Assembly: GCA_039640495.1 (NCBI GenBank)
Contig: CP046864.1
Location: 1,364,001-1,428,000 of the forward strand
Length of the DNA: 64,000 nucleotides
Origin: Rhodobacteraceae bacterium IMCC1335
Lineage (GTDB): Bacteria; Pseudomonadota; Alphaproteobacteria; Rhodobacterales; Rhodobacteraceae
Direction: 5' to 3'
Every line of letters begins with the position of its first letter. Position 1 is the first letter of the stretch. The translations under genes and the position numbers were made by a program. The notes under the pieces were generated by a model, which ran no database searches, had not been told where the DNA came from, and worked only from the letters and a program-made list of their open reading frames with translations. Below, piece by piece: positions 26,164-34,637 of the stretch.

Positions 26164-26982
26164 ATGACGCTTTCGAAAATCGGAGCGGCCGTTACATTAG
26201 ATAATATTGAAACGGTATTTAACTGGCTTTGTGAGCAAGACAGGCCGATTGAGATTCAAGACTTCACGCCACCAAATATATTGTCAGGTGATTTATCGGG
26301 TTTAATTTCCCGCTATCAAGAAAAACTGCAAGCTCATAAAGGGCCACGCGGTTTGCATGGGCCGTTTTTTGGCTTGGACCTTGGCAATTTGGAGACGGCT
26401 TTTCAAAAATTAATCACAACGCGATTTCTCAGCGCGCTTGAAATTTGCGAGCATTTGAACGCGCAATATATGGTTATTCATAGCCCGTTCGACGATTGGA
26501 TGAAGTTGAATCAGTGGCAATATCCATTTGTGCAATCCGGCGTTATTGCTGCAATGGGTGATATTTTAAGGGTGCCTCTACAACGCGCCGCTGATATCGG
26601 ATGTACGTTGGTCTTGGAAAACTGTGATGATACGGATCCGAATATGAGGATGCGCGCTGTACGTGAAATTGATCATCCAAACCTGCAGCTTTCGGTTGAT
26701 ACTGGGCATGCGCATTTATCTCATTGCAATTACAAAGCCCCCTCGGTGGTGGATTTTATTGCGGCTGCAGAAAACCGGCTCGCGCATGTTCATTTACAAG
26801 ACGTGGATGGGTATGCTGATCGTCATTGGCTTCCCGGCGAAGGTGCAATTTCTTGGCAGCCCGTTATGGATGCCTTGCATAAGAGTGAATCTGCACCGAA
26901 ATTAATCATTGAGGTTCGTAAAAACATAGGGCGTGTACCCAAAACCGCCGCTTTCCTTGAGCGTTTGATTGAAACCATGTAG
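26164..26982 (+). CDS. Sugar phosphate isomerase/epimerase-type TIM barrel
   Basis: A 272-residue protein of the xylose isomerase-like/AP-endonuclease 2 superfamily. Likely metal ligands follow the family order: Glu in LVLENCDDTDP, Asp/His in SVDTGHAHLSH, His in AHVHLQDVDG with DRHWLPGEGAI, and Glu in LIIEVRKN. The early HGPFFGLDLG loop is also typical. Members include isomerases, epimerases and endonucleases; substrate cannot be read from sequence. The position between transporter and regulator suggests it processes the imported compound. Confidence 0.75.
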   Translation: MTLSKIGAAVTLDNIETVFNWLCEQDRPIEIQDFTPPNILSGDLSGLISRYQEKLQAHKGPRGLHGPFFGLDLGNLETAFQKLITTRFLSALEICEHLNAQYMVIHSPFDDWMKLNQWQYPFVQSGVIAAMGDILRVPLQRAADIGCTLVLENCDDTDPNMRMRAVREIDHPNLQLSVDTGHAHLSHCNYKAPSVVDFIAAAENRLAHVHLQDVDGYADRHWLPGEGAISWQPVMDALHKSESAPKLIIEVRKNIGRVPKTAAFLERLIETM

Positions 26983-26991
26983 GGAGCATTC

Positions 26992-27774
26992 ATGTCAGCG
27001 AAAAAAAAGAAACGGCACAAGTTAATTGAGGACATCGTTCTTGAACGTGGAGCGCTGTCTGTCGGCGCTTTAGCCGAAATTTTGGATGTTTCGACGCAAA
27101 CGATCCGCCGCGATGTGGATAAATTATGCGAAGGGGGATTGCTGAAACGGCGGCATGGTCGCGTTGAGCTATCGCCGCGGCAGTCAAACACCCCATTTGA
27201 TCAAAGACTTTCGACCAATCTGGCGGAAAAGCGTAATATTGGTGAGGCGGCAGCAGAGCTGATCCCGGATGGGGCCACTGTTTTTATTTCGATCGGATCG
27301 ACGCCGCTGAGCGTTGCACGCGCGTTACGCCGCCGCAAAGGATTGACGGTTATTACCAATAATTTAAGCGCGGCGTTGGCGTTGAGCGACGAAATGACCA
27401 ATCGGATTATTTTACCCGGGGGCGAATTGCGATTGCCGGATCGCGATATTTTAGGGGAAGATGTTTTGGCGTTTTTTAGCCGCTACCGCGCCGAATTTTG
27501 TATATTTGGCGTGGCAGGTATTGCTGAGGATGGATCGCTGCTTGAGTTTCATGCCGCAGAGGTGCGCGCACGTGAGCAGATTATGGCAAACTCGCAACGG
27601 TCGATCCTTGTGATTGATCACTCGAAATTTGGCCGCTTGGCACCGGCAGCAGGTGAAAATATTGCCGATGTTGATACGGTTATCCTTGATCGTTTGCCAA
27701 ATGGAAATTATGCGACTTTGCTTGAAAGCTTGCAGGATAACCTGATCCTAACAGATGCTGGTAATCCTGTTTGA
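26992..27774 (+). CDS. DeoR-family regulator (GlpR-like)
   Basis: A 260-residue DeoR-type repressor. The HTH covers ALSVGALAEILDVSTQTIRR with the wing GGLLKRRHGRVEL. The C-terminal sugar-phosphate sensor domain shows GATVFISIGSTPLSVA, VITNNLSAALAL and the later FGVAGIAEDGSL and VIDHSKFGR. DeoR proteins bind phosphorylated ligands; GlpR binds glycerol-3-phosphate, which would suit this operon. Located 9 bases after the TIM-barrel gene, so probably autoregulatory. Confidence 0.88.
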   Translation: MSAKKKKRHKLIEDIVLERGALSVGALAEILDVSTQTIRRDVDKLCEGGLLKRRHGRVELSPRQSNTPFDQRLSTNLAEKRNIGEAAAELIPDGATVFISIGSTPLSVARALRRRKGLTVITNNLSAALALSDEMTNRIILPGGELRLPDRDILGEDVLAFFSRYRAEFCIFGVAGIAEDGSLLEFHAAEVRAREQIMANSQRSILVIDHSKFGRLAPAAGENIADVDTVILDRLPNGNYATLLESLQDNLILTDAGNPV

Positions 27775-27873
27775 TAGCGGGTTATTTCTACCCTAGCCTG
27801 AAAATTAACAGGCTCTGTTAAGGTGTTTAAGATGCGCAGATGAGTGATGATGCGAGGCCTATGAGGTGCTAAA

Positions 27874-28674
27874 ATGACCCAATTCTTACAAATCTCTGAT
27901 ACGCATATTGTGAAACCAGGTAGCCTTGTCTCCGGGCGCTTGGAAACTTCGGGCCCTTTAAAGAGATTGGCTTTACGCATTGCAGAGCTGCAATTTGAAG
28001 TTGGACCGCTCGATGGCATCGTTGTAACGGGCGATGTCAGCGATGATGGCACGGCAGAAAGCTATGCGCTTTTCAAATCAATTCTGAAGCCTTTGGATCT
28101 GCCAATTTTTTGTATTCCTGGAAATCATGATGCCCGCGCACCTTTTCGCGCAGCATTTGACGGAGCAGGTTATTTGCCAAAGGCCGGTAAGTTGAACTGG
28201 CAACATAGGCTTGGCGCTTTGCAAGTTATTGGTCTAGATACCTTGATCGAAGGGCAGGGGGGCGGAGAATTAGATCAAGACTCTTTGCAGTTTTTGAAGA
28301 CATGTTTGGCAGATTTGAAACAGGCCCCCGCGGTTGTGATGATGCATCACCCACCTTTTAAATCTGGAATGGCGTTTATGGATTCCATCGGCTTGCAGAA
28401 CGGCACTGAGCAGCTGAGCGAGATCCTAGCTGAATATCAGGGTGAAATTTTGGTATTATGCGGACATATTCATAGAAATATATCAACCCGCTTGGCGGGC
28501 CACACTGTTATATCGGCGCCTTCGGTTTGCAGCAGTTTTCTATTTAACACCTATCACGATGCCCCGATCGGATTTTTAAAACAAGAGGGCGGCGCATTGC
28601 TGCATCAATGGGCCGAGGGGTTCAAGTCAATCCGCATTGATCCAGTGCGTGGAGATGGTCCATTCGGGTTTTAA
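27874..28674 (+). CDS. GpdQ-like class III phosphodiesterase
   Basis: A 266-residue calcineurin-like metallophosphoesterase. Metal ligands are visible in order: ISDTH (D9, H11), GDVSDDG (D54), GNHD (N84, H85), HHPP (H158) and GHIHR (H198, H200). The stretch HHPPFKSGMAFMDSIGLQNG closely parallels the equivalent part of Enterobacter GpdQ, a glycerophosphodiesterase, more than CpdA. No signal peptide, so cytoplasmic. It lies 100 bases after the DeoR gene on the same strand and probably hydrolyses the imported phosphodiester. A cAMP phosphodiesterase role is the alternative. Confidence 0.78.
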   Translation: MTQFLQISDTHIVKPGSLVSGRLETSGPLKRLALRIAELQFEVGPLDGIVVTGDVSDDGTAESYALFKSILKPLDLPIFCIPGNHDARAPFRAAFDGAGYLPKAGKLNWQHRLGALQVIGLDTLIEGQGGGELDQDSLQFLKTCLADLKQAPAVVMMHHPPFKSGMAFMDSIGLQNGTEQLSEILAEYQGEILVLCGHIHRNISTRLAGHTVISAPSVCSSFLFNTYHDAPIGFLKQEGGALLHQWAEGFKSIRIDPVRGDGPFGF

Positions 28675-29268
28675 AAAAGGGGCGCTTTGGGCCCATATTG
28701 GCCATAGTATGATAAAGGGTGGCGCGTCTGTCGCGCGCTGAATTCCATCAGGCGTCTTGGAGAGCAAAGCCTATCACTGAACGGTGATGTTTGGGACTAA
28801 ATAGGTCTAACCGACCTATGAGAGCCTAGGACATTTCAAGCTGAGGTGGATGCGAACAAGAAGCGGGAGTTCAGCGTCGCAACACGCAGTCACAACAGCC
28901 AAACCATGATGCCGATGACCATTGATCTCAGGCACCCCATAATCCAATAAACCTTTGATAAGACGGCACTTCCCCCCCCCCTTTCGTTTGCAGTTTTTTG
29001 AAGACTGAGTGGTGGGGAATGTTCGAAACGAAACAGTATCGTGCATCAGTAACCCGCCTCAAGATCTCACTTTAAAAGGCGCAGTAGAAACTTTTGCGGC
29101 GATCTCGCTGAATAGTGCATTGAATTGGGAGTTTTCGATAGAAAGCTTTGCATCATTGCTCTGAAACCACTTGATAACTTTGGTCTCTCAGACTCAATGC
29201 CTTTGCCAATAAATTCAAAGGACTGCGTGGTGGTGGACGCAGTTTTTAGAGAACCGGTCACTGGTGGG

Positions 29269-29290
29269 AATTCCCTATTAACAGGGAATT
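29269..29290. repeat. AATTCCCT/AGGGAATT inverted repeat
   Basis: AATTCCCTATTAACAGGGAATT reads nearly the same on both strands, with mismatches only near the centre. Another GGGAA copy follows at once (AACTGGGAA). It shares its core with the longer palindrome at 29382-29409. Confidence 0.65.
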
Positions 29291-29381
29291 TAACTGGGAA
29301 AAGTTGAAATTTTGGTCTGTTTAGGACGGTTTTCAAAAATTTCACTCCGATTTACTTTACTAAAAGAACGAGTTAGGGCCA

Positions 29382-29409
29382 TTTCCCTGTTATTTAAATA
29401 ACAGGGAAA
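29382..29409. repeat. Perfect 28-base palindrome with CCCTGTTA core
   Basis: The arm TTTCCCTGTTATTT (29382-29395) is exactly reverse-complemented by AAATAACAGGGAAA (29396-29409), so the 28 bases are a perfect palindrome with no loop. Another CAGGGAAAG copy follows about 12 bases on. Short repeats of this kind are common in roseobacter intergenic DNA. Confidence 0.8.
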
Positions 29410-29656
29410 AAGAAGTTTGATCAGGGAAAGAAATCATAAAAACGGGCAAGCGAGGTAACCGAATAGGGAAGCTCATATCTGTCAAAATTTATGGTGATGC
29501 AGACAATATATTAATCTGCTTGGAAGGCTAATTTCCCTCAATTGGCAGTCATTTGCGAAAGAGGCAGCGATCGGCTGTTTAGAGCCCATTTTGTAATTTC
29601 GTTTTGTGCACCATGTATGCTTGCAGTGAAAAATTACCGTGCCTGCTGACGCTTTT

Positions 29657-29827
29657 TTAAAGGGTGAATACTTCTTTCATGTCCAAGGCGCGATCTAAAT
29701 TTAGAATGCGTGTATAAAGAGCGTTGCTTTTTGCGATGCTCCAACGGCGGGCGGTTAAGCTATTATATTTTTCTTTTAATGCAGCCTCAGAATAAGGAAC
29801 TCGCCAATCCCCAATCTTGGTTTTTAC
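29657..29827 (-). pseudogene. Decayed C-terminal gene fragment, unrecognised
   Basis: The minus-strand frame ending at TAA 29657-29659 encodes about 55 residues without a start: KIGDWRVPYSEAALKEKY followed by RRWSIAKSNALYTRILNLDR and LDMKEVF. Composition and helical pattern look like real protein, vaguely like the last helices of MmgE/PrpD-type proteins, but this is too short to assign. The reading breaks off near 29827. Probably a remnant of a deleted gene. Confidence 0.35.
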
Positions 29828-29912
29828 ACTCGCGCATGTCTGACGTCAGATTTATTCGGAGAGCTGAGGCTGTATCGTAACGGAGGCTCTGGTTCGGTTT
29901 CTGTTTGAGTTT

Positions 29913-30077
29913 ATGCGGCAGCGGCTTGGCGCTGCAAAATTTTTTGATTTTGAAATTATTATTCCCTGCCATTACAAAACGTTCCCTCTTCTAGAGCAAT
30001 CTGCGGATAATTTGATTAAGGCGGTTCCAAATGCGCGGGTGATTGAGCCCGAGCTATTGGTTCCTACCCATATTTAA
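29913..30077 (+). pseudogene. C-terminal remnant of an MBL-fold metal-dependent hydrolase (UPF0173/YtkL type)
   Basis: The frame ending at TAA 30075-30077 encodes AAKFFDFEIIIPCHYKTFPL followed by LEQSADNLIKAVPNARVIEP. This matches the last part of UPF0173 metal-dependent hydrolases, whose final metal-site histidine sits in an IPxHYxTFPLxEQ string. The rest of the fold (HxHxDH and so on) is absent upstream, so only the tail survives. The same frame stays open after the stop to about 30260 but that part is unrecognised. Confidence 0.65.
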
Positions 30078-30367
30078 AGTCCTCGCAGCGCGGGGGTTCT
30101 TCGATCCGGCGACCTCGACATTATTGAGGGGCGGATTATCACACGTGACAAGCTCGGTCTGTCGTTCGGGTACTTATACGAAGAAGTAATATCAATAATG
30201 GCGTCGGCCCGCCACCCGCTGAGCAATGGGGGGATTCGCATATTACCTCTAGAAATTTAATTTTATCAGTTACGATTAGATCGGTTTTTTATTTATGATG
30301 TAGTAAGCAGAACTAACTTTAAGATTGTAGAGCTTGAACTGTTGCAGATTTATTTTACAGGAAATTT

Positions 30368-31114
30368 TTAGAGAATTTGCCCAAGGAATTCCTGCGTCCT
30401 TGGATCCTGAGCGTTGTCAAAAAAAGTTTCGGGAGAACCGTGCTCTACAATTACGCCACGATCAGTGAAATAAATATGATCGGCAACCTCACGCGCAAAT
30501 CCCATTTCGTGGGTTACAAGGATACATGTCATACCGTCTTCTGCCAGTTCGCGAATGGTGACTAAAACTTCTTTTACTGTTTCGGGGTCAAGCGCGGCTG
30601 TCACTTCATCAAATAGCATCACATCCGGGTTCATCGCCAGAGACCTAGCAATGGCAACGCGTTGCTGTTGTCCACCCGATAACTCGCCTGGATAATTGTC
30701 TTCTTTGCCTTCCAACCTCACCTTCTTTATTAGCTGGCGTGCGCGAGCTTCCACATCAGCCTTTTTTTCTTTGAGCACCTTAAGCGGGGCCATCATAACG
30801 TTTTCCAGCGCTGTTTTATGAGGGAAAAGATTGTATTGCTGAAAAACCATCCCTACCTTCTTTCGTAATTCTAGCTTGTCCTGATTAGAGCTATGTACCT
30901 CTTTTCCTTGAACAAAAATTGATCCACCCTGGATGTCATTAAGCCCATTAATGCAGCGGATCAGTGTGGATTTACCAGAACCAGACGGGCCTATAATGCA
31001 AATCACCTCACCTTTCATAACGTCAATCGAGACACCCTTCAGAACCTCAAGTGCGCCAAAGCTCTTACGCACGTCTTTTAGAGAAACTATCGGTTTTTCA
31101 GCGGTCCAAGTCAT
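30368..31114 (-). CDS. Polar amino-acid ABC transporter ATP-binding protein
   Basis: A 248-residue GlnQ/GltL-type ATPase: Walker A GPSGSGKST, Q-loop VFQQYNLFPHKT, signature LSGGQQQRVAIARS, Walker B VMLFDEVTAALDPE and switch VTHEMGFAREV. It lacks a TOBE domain, as expected of the polar amino-acid class. Last gene of a minus-strand operon regulator - binding protein - two permeases - ATPase. Confidence 0.92.
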   Translation of the reverse strand: MTWTAEKPIVSLKDVRKSFGALEVLKGVSIDVMKGEVICIIGPSGSGKSTLIRCINGLNDIQGGSIFVQGKEVHSSNQDKLELRKKVGMVFQQYNLFPHKTALENVMMAPLKVLKEKKADVEARARQLIKKVRLEGKEDNYPGELSGGQQQRVAIARSLAMNPDVMLFDEVTAALDPETVKEVLVTIRELAEDGMTCILVTHEMGFAREVADHIYFTDRGVIVEHGSPETFFDNAQDPRTQEFLGQIL

Positions 31115-31124
31115 AATATCAATC

Positions 31125-32048
31125 TCACAATTTTACTGCGTATTTACGCTCTAGCCGCATGGTCAGCCGTGCAATCGGATAACAATATACAAAGAATAGC
31201 AATAATGCGAAGCCATAGAAGGGCACAAGAAGTTCTGGGTGGTTGTCTTCTGCTTCCATTGCCTGTCGGCTAAGTGTGATAATCTCTTCAATCCCCAGCA
31301 AGCTGCATAAGGGCGTTGCCATGGTCAAAATCGCATACCAGTTCATCCAGGGTGGTAGCATGCGTTTGAAACACTGCGGAAGAATAATCTGCCATAGGAT
31401 TTGCCTTCGACTGAAGGCTAAGCTTTCTGCTGCCTCCCACTGCGCTGTCGGAACAGATTGAACTGCGCCGCGCACCACCTCAGAGATATTGGCCATTACG
31501 GGCAGGCTTAGGCCGAAGACCCCTTTCATCCAGTCGGGCACACGGATAGTTTGACCGAAAATTGTAAATTCAAACGGTAGCGCCAGCAGCACAATAAATA
31601 AGATCACCAGCCATGGAGAATTGCGAAAAAGCTGCGTTATAAACCAAGAAAACGCGCGCAACGGACCAAAAGTTGAAATCTGCCCTAGCCCCAATGCCGT
31701 CCCCGCACAGGTTCCTATTACCAGCGTCCAGAATGATATCAAAACATTGAACAAAAATCCCGAGACGAGCAGAAATGGCATCCATCGCCACAGCGCCCCA
31801 AAAGCGTCATCAATAGAGAAACCCGATTGAGCAGAGACGATAGAGGGATAGACACCGATTACCGCTAGTATGAGCAGAGGCGTCCATAAGGGTAGAGTTG
31901 CGAGCCAGCGCGTGAATATATAGCCGTCTGGGCTATGGGCTCTGATATCAAACGGTTTTAGGACCGCCATACCGCCTTTTACCGGCGTATCTATTCCAGA
32001 TATTTGCTTCATAGGCCGTATCCTGGAATCTTTATGGATCGCTCCCAT
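31125..32048 (-). CDS. Polar amino-acid ABC transporter permease
   Basis: A 307-residue HisM/GlnP-type permease. After a hydrophilic N-terminus of about 45 residues there is an extra hydrophobic segment (TLPLWTPLLILAVIGVYPS) and then the usual five-helix core with the loop QWEAAESLAFSRRQILWQIILPQ that contacts the ATPase. It overlaps the preceding permease gene by 40 bases, so a start further in (for example a Met near residue 13 or 28) is possible. Confidence 0.85.
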   Translation of the reverse strand: MGAIHKDSRIRPMKQISGIDTPVKGGMAVLKPFDIRAHSPDGYIFTRWLATLPLWTPLLILAVIGVYPSIVSAQSGFSIDDAFGALWRWMPFLLVSGFLFNVLISFWTLVIGTCAGTALGLGQISTFGPLRAFSWFITQLFRNSPWLVILFIVLLALPFEFTIFGQTIRVPDWMKGVFGLSLPVMANISEVVRGAVQSVPTAQWEAAESLAFSRRQILWQIILPQCFKRMLPPWMNWYAILTMATPLCSLLGIEEIITLSRQAMEAEDNHPELLVPFYGFALLLFFVYCYPIARLTMRLERKYAVKL

Positions 32049-32755
32049 CGAGACATACCAAATACCAGTATGGCAACCAATCCCACATATGCCACAAACA
32101 CTAACAACATCGTCGGATATTGAGCGGATGGATAATCGTTCCAGATAGTAACAGAGTGATAGAGGAGCTCTGGCACAGCAATTGCAAAGGCTTGGGTCGT
32201 GGTTTTGACCAAGTTGACTAAATTGTTGTTAAGCGCTGGCAGACTAACGCGGAAGGCAAGCGGTAACAAAACGTAACTGTAGATTTGAAGACGAGAGAAG
32301 CCCAAGGATTCGGCTGCTTCGACAGTACTTTCGGGCACTGCCTCAATCCCAGCCCGAAAGATCTCTACATTAAAGGCTCCTGCAAACATCGACAGTGAAA
32401 CAATTGCCCAGCCAACATTTGAAATAATCGGCTCTACTGTCCATCCATCCACTCCTACAACAACAGGGGTGAACTGGCCCAGAGCAAAATAAAAGAACAA
32501 AAGTTGGACCATGGGCGGAGTATTGCGAAAAAATTGGATGTATCCTTGAACAATTGCTCGCACAAGGCGCGATGGCGCCCCCTGCATCCATGCTCCTACA
32601 ACTCCAATAAAAATAGAGAAAATTAGGCACATGACGCTCAGCTTGATCGTCATCCATAGACCAGACAATATTTTTCCCTGCTGGCGATCCTCATACATCC
32701 ATATGAAGTTCCAACGTGGTGCTGTATCCGCTAGTTGCCGAAAGTATTCTTCCAT
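32009..32755 (-). CDS. Polar amino-acid ABC transporter permease
   Basis: A 248-residue HisQ/GlnP-type permease with hydrophobic segments KLSVMCLIFSIFIGVVGAW and others, and loop TVEAAESLGFSRLQIYSYVLLP. I chose ATG 32755 (MEEYFRQLAD); a TTG at 32788 lacks a ribosome-binding site. Partners the 307-residue permease in the same operon. Confidence 0.87.
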   Translation of the reverse strand: MEEYFRQLADTAPRWNFIWMYEDRQQGKILSGLWMTIKLSVMCLIFSIFIGVVGAWMQGAPSRLVRAIVQGYIQFFRNTPPMVQLLFFYFALGQFTPVVVGVDGWTVEPIISNVGWAIVSLSMFAGAFNVEIFRAGIEAVPESTVEAAESLGFSRLQIYSYVLLPLAFRVSLPALNNNLVNLVKTTTQAFAIAVPELLYHSVTIWNDYPSAQYPTMLLVFVAYVGLVAILVFGMSRWERSIKIPGYGL

Positions 32756-32819
32756 GAAATTCAATTCCGAAGCGCCCCCCCACAACAAAAGCGGAGGAGC
32801 GTCAGGTTGCTTGAGTGAA

Positions 32820-33653
32820 TTATTTAATCCAATCGCTGTTACGCTCGTTCTGCATCTGCAGGAAAGCCGTGGGTTTGATGCCCCACTTCTTTTCCAATGC
32901 TATCAGCGTGCCTTCGCGATGCCAGTTATATTGCATGCCGGACATAAAATTACCAAAAACACAGCTGGCTTCAGCAAGCGGCACGCCAAGACCCCAAGGG
33001 TTGTCATCTTCTGACGCCAATGGCATTTCAAACTCGTCCCAGTTGCCAGAGCTCAGGTCAGAGCCGATAGAGCTGTCGTCGTAAACCCATGCGACGCATT
33101 TCCGATCTCTTAGAGCTTGCTTTGCTTCAGCATTACCAGTGAATGCCATGATTTCAACGCCATAACGCTCTTCCGTAATCTGATTATAAAAAGCACCCTG
33201 CTTGCCGCAAACCTTTTTGCCGCGTAGGTCTTCCCAAGAGGTAAATCCAAGCGCCTTAGGAGACATAATATTCGTACCAGAGGTGTAGTAGTTTGGCCCC
33301 GGAATACCAACGATCTTGCGGCGATCTGCACGGTCCGACATGGTCGCAATCATCATGTCGATTTTGCCCTGTTCTAGGAACTGCATGCGATTAGATGATT
33401 GTACGGGAACCAATTCGGCCTCAACGCCCATTTTGGCGGCGACATCCATGGCCATATCAATCTCCATGCCAACAAGATTTCCGCTATCATCACGAAAACC
33501 CCAAGGTTTGTAATCCGCTTTAACACCAATTACGATTTTGCCGCTCGACATTACCTTGTTCCAAACATCGTTGGTGCACTGAGCACTGACAGTTCCCACG
33601 GACATAGCGGCCAGCGCTAGGCCACTGATAGCGGTCTTGAAAAATTTATTCAT
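32820..33653 (-). CDS. Polar amino-acid-type ABC solute-binding protein
   Basis: A 277-residue family 3 (SBP_bac_3) binding protein with signal peptide NKFFKTAISGLALAAMSVG ending near VSA. The mature part has GKIVIGVKADYKPWGFRDDS, GMEIDMAMDVAAKMG, and DMMIATMSDRADRRKIV. ATG 33653 has AAGGAG 9 bases upstream. The start of the transcript overlaps the 3' end of the RpiR gene by 8 bases. Ligand unknown; the divergent dimethylglycine-dehydrogenase-like gene hints at an N-methylated amino acid. Confidence 0.88.
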   Translation of the reverse strand: MNKFFKTAISGLALAAMSVGTVSAQCTNDVWNKVMSSGKIVIGVKADYKPWGFRDDSGNLVGMEIDMAMDVAAKMGVEAELVPVQSSNRMQFLEQGKIDMMIATMSDRADRRKIVGIPGPNYYTSGTNIMSPKALGFTSWEDLRGKKVCGKQGAFYNQITEERYGVEIMAFTGNAEAKQALRDRKCVAWVYDDSSIGSDLSSGNWDEFEMPLASEDDNPWGLGVPLAEASCVFGNFMSGMQYNWHREGTLIALEKKWGIKPTAFLQMQNERNSDWIK

Positions 33654-34563
33654 AGTTTGATTCTCCTTTGTTGGTGGCAAGAGCTTCTTGCCAATACTCT
33701 TTTAAGATGTGATTTTGCCGTTCTACCGCAGCAATGTGTTTTTGCGCCTCAGTGCCCCGCTCGCGTATAACCATATCTACTAGCGCCTCCAACACAACCA
33801 TAAGCGCTACATGCGAGGGGAAGAATTGCGGACTTCTGGTGTCCACAAAAAAACTATAATCGGCCAAAGTAACCAGAGGTGATAAGGCATTGTCAGTGAT
33901 TGCCACTACCGGGACTTTTGCATTTACGACATGTTTTGCAATTGTAAGAGATCGCGCTGAATAAGGATTTACCGCTGTTACTAAGCACGCATCTTTCGAC
34001 CCTAGATCAGCCAGCTCCGAAGATAAACCGTCCCCAGCACGGCCAAGCACTTTCCAGCCAGTCAGCGACATATTTGCTATGTAAGAGGCATAGTCCATTA
34101 AACCGCGAGAGCTCATCTCGCCTATCAAAACGACACGCCTTGCATCAGCCAGAAGTCGAGCCGCACCTGTTAACTTATTCGAATCTGTCTGTTCTACAAA
34201 ATGCTGCAAGTTACGTATCGCGGTCGTGGCATGACCACTAATAAGAGATGGTTCTTCTGCATTTTCATTTACTTTGGAGATGAGCGATTTTGCCCGGTCA
34301 GCAAGGATGGTTTTATTGCGCAATACGTCCTTACGGCACAGGTCGCGCAACTGATCGTAATTTCGCAACCCCACCGCACGTGCCAACCGAGTAAAAGTTG
34401 GTGCCGGTAATTGTGAAAGTTCCGCAACGTGTCGCTGTGAGCGGGTGGCAACGTCTCCTGAGTTTTCAAGAATAAAACGGGCAGCACGTCGTAGCTGCGG
34501 GCTCAGTGCCTGCAATCGTTTGGCTGAAAGATCCATTAAACTTAAAGGGAATGTTTGATCCAA
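33646..34563 (-). CDS. RpiR-family (MurR-type) transcriptional regulator
   Basis: A 305-residue regulator. The N-terminal RpiR HTH spans about residues 8-85 (FILENSGDVATRSQRHVAEL, APTFTRLARAVGLRNYDQL). A SIS domain follows at about 125-260 (VVLIGEMSSRGLMDYASYIA, ACLVTAVNPYSARSLTIAKH, VVAITDNALSP). SIS domains usually sense a phosphorylated sugar, although many roseobacter members flank amino-acid or amine uptake genes. It leads the ABC operon and is divergent from the flavoprotein gene, so likely controls both. Confidence 0.88.
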   Translation of the reverse strand: MDQTFPLSLMDLSAKRLQALSPQLRRAARFILENSGDVATRSQRHVAELSQLPAPTFTRLARAVGLRNYDQLRDLCRKDVLRNKTILADRAKSLISKVNENAEEPSLISGHATTAIRNLQHFVEQTDSNKLTGAARLLADARRVVLIGEMSSRGLMDYASYIANMSLTGWKVLGRAGDGLSSELADLGSKDACLVTAVNPYSARSLTIAKHVVNAKVPVVAITDNALSPLVTLADYSFFVDTRSPQFFPSHVALMVVLEALVDMVIRERGTEAQKHIAAVERQNHILKEYWQEALATNKGESNYE

Positions 34564-34637
34564 TTTTTTGTTGCGTTCCTTACATCCGGAGACATTATTG
34601 AAATATAAATTTCAAGATTCGTCAAGGAATCAGTCAG

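Larger units (their letters stand above)
28675..29656. other. Non-coding region with palindromes and no recognisable intact gene
   Basis: Nearly 1 kb with no credible gene. It contains a run of ten C at 28972-28981 and the GGGAA palindromes at 29269-29290 and 29382-29409. Two open frames on the minus strand (28816-29046 and 29067-29345) have unusual composition and no family resemblance; the second is simply the translation of the AACAGGGAA-type repeats (NREF strings). Confidence 0.55.

Noticed and set aside
28816..29046. 76-codon minus-strand open frame
   Set aside because: Composition is unlike neighbouring genes, contains the poly-C tract, and shows no ribosome-binding site or recognised domain.
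29067..29345. 92-codon minus-strand open frame with NREF strings
   Set aside because: It is the translation of the AACAGGGAA palindromic repeats and has no protein-family resemblance.
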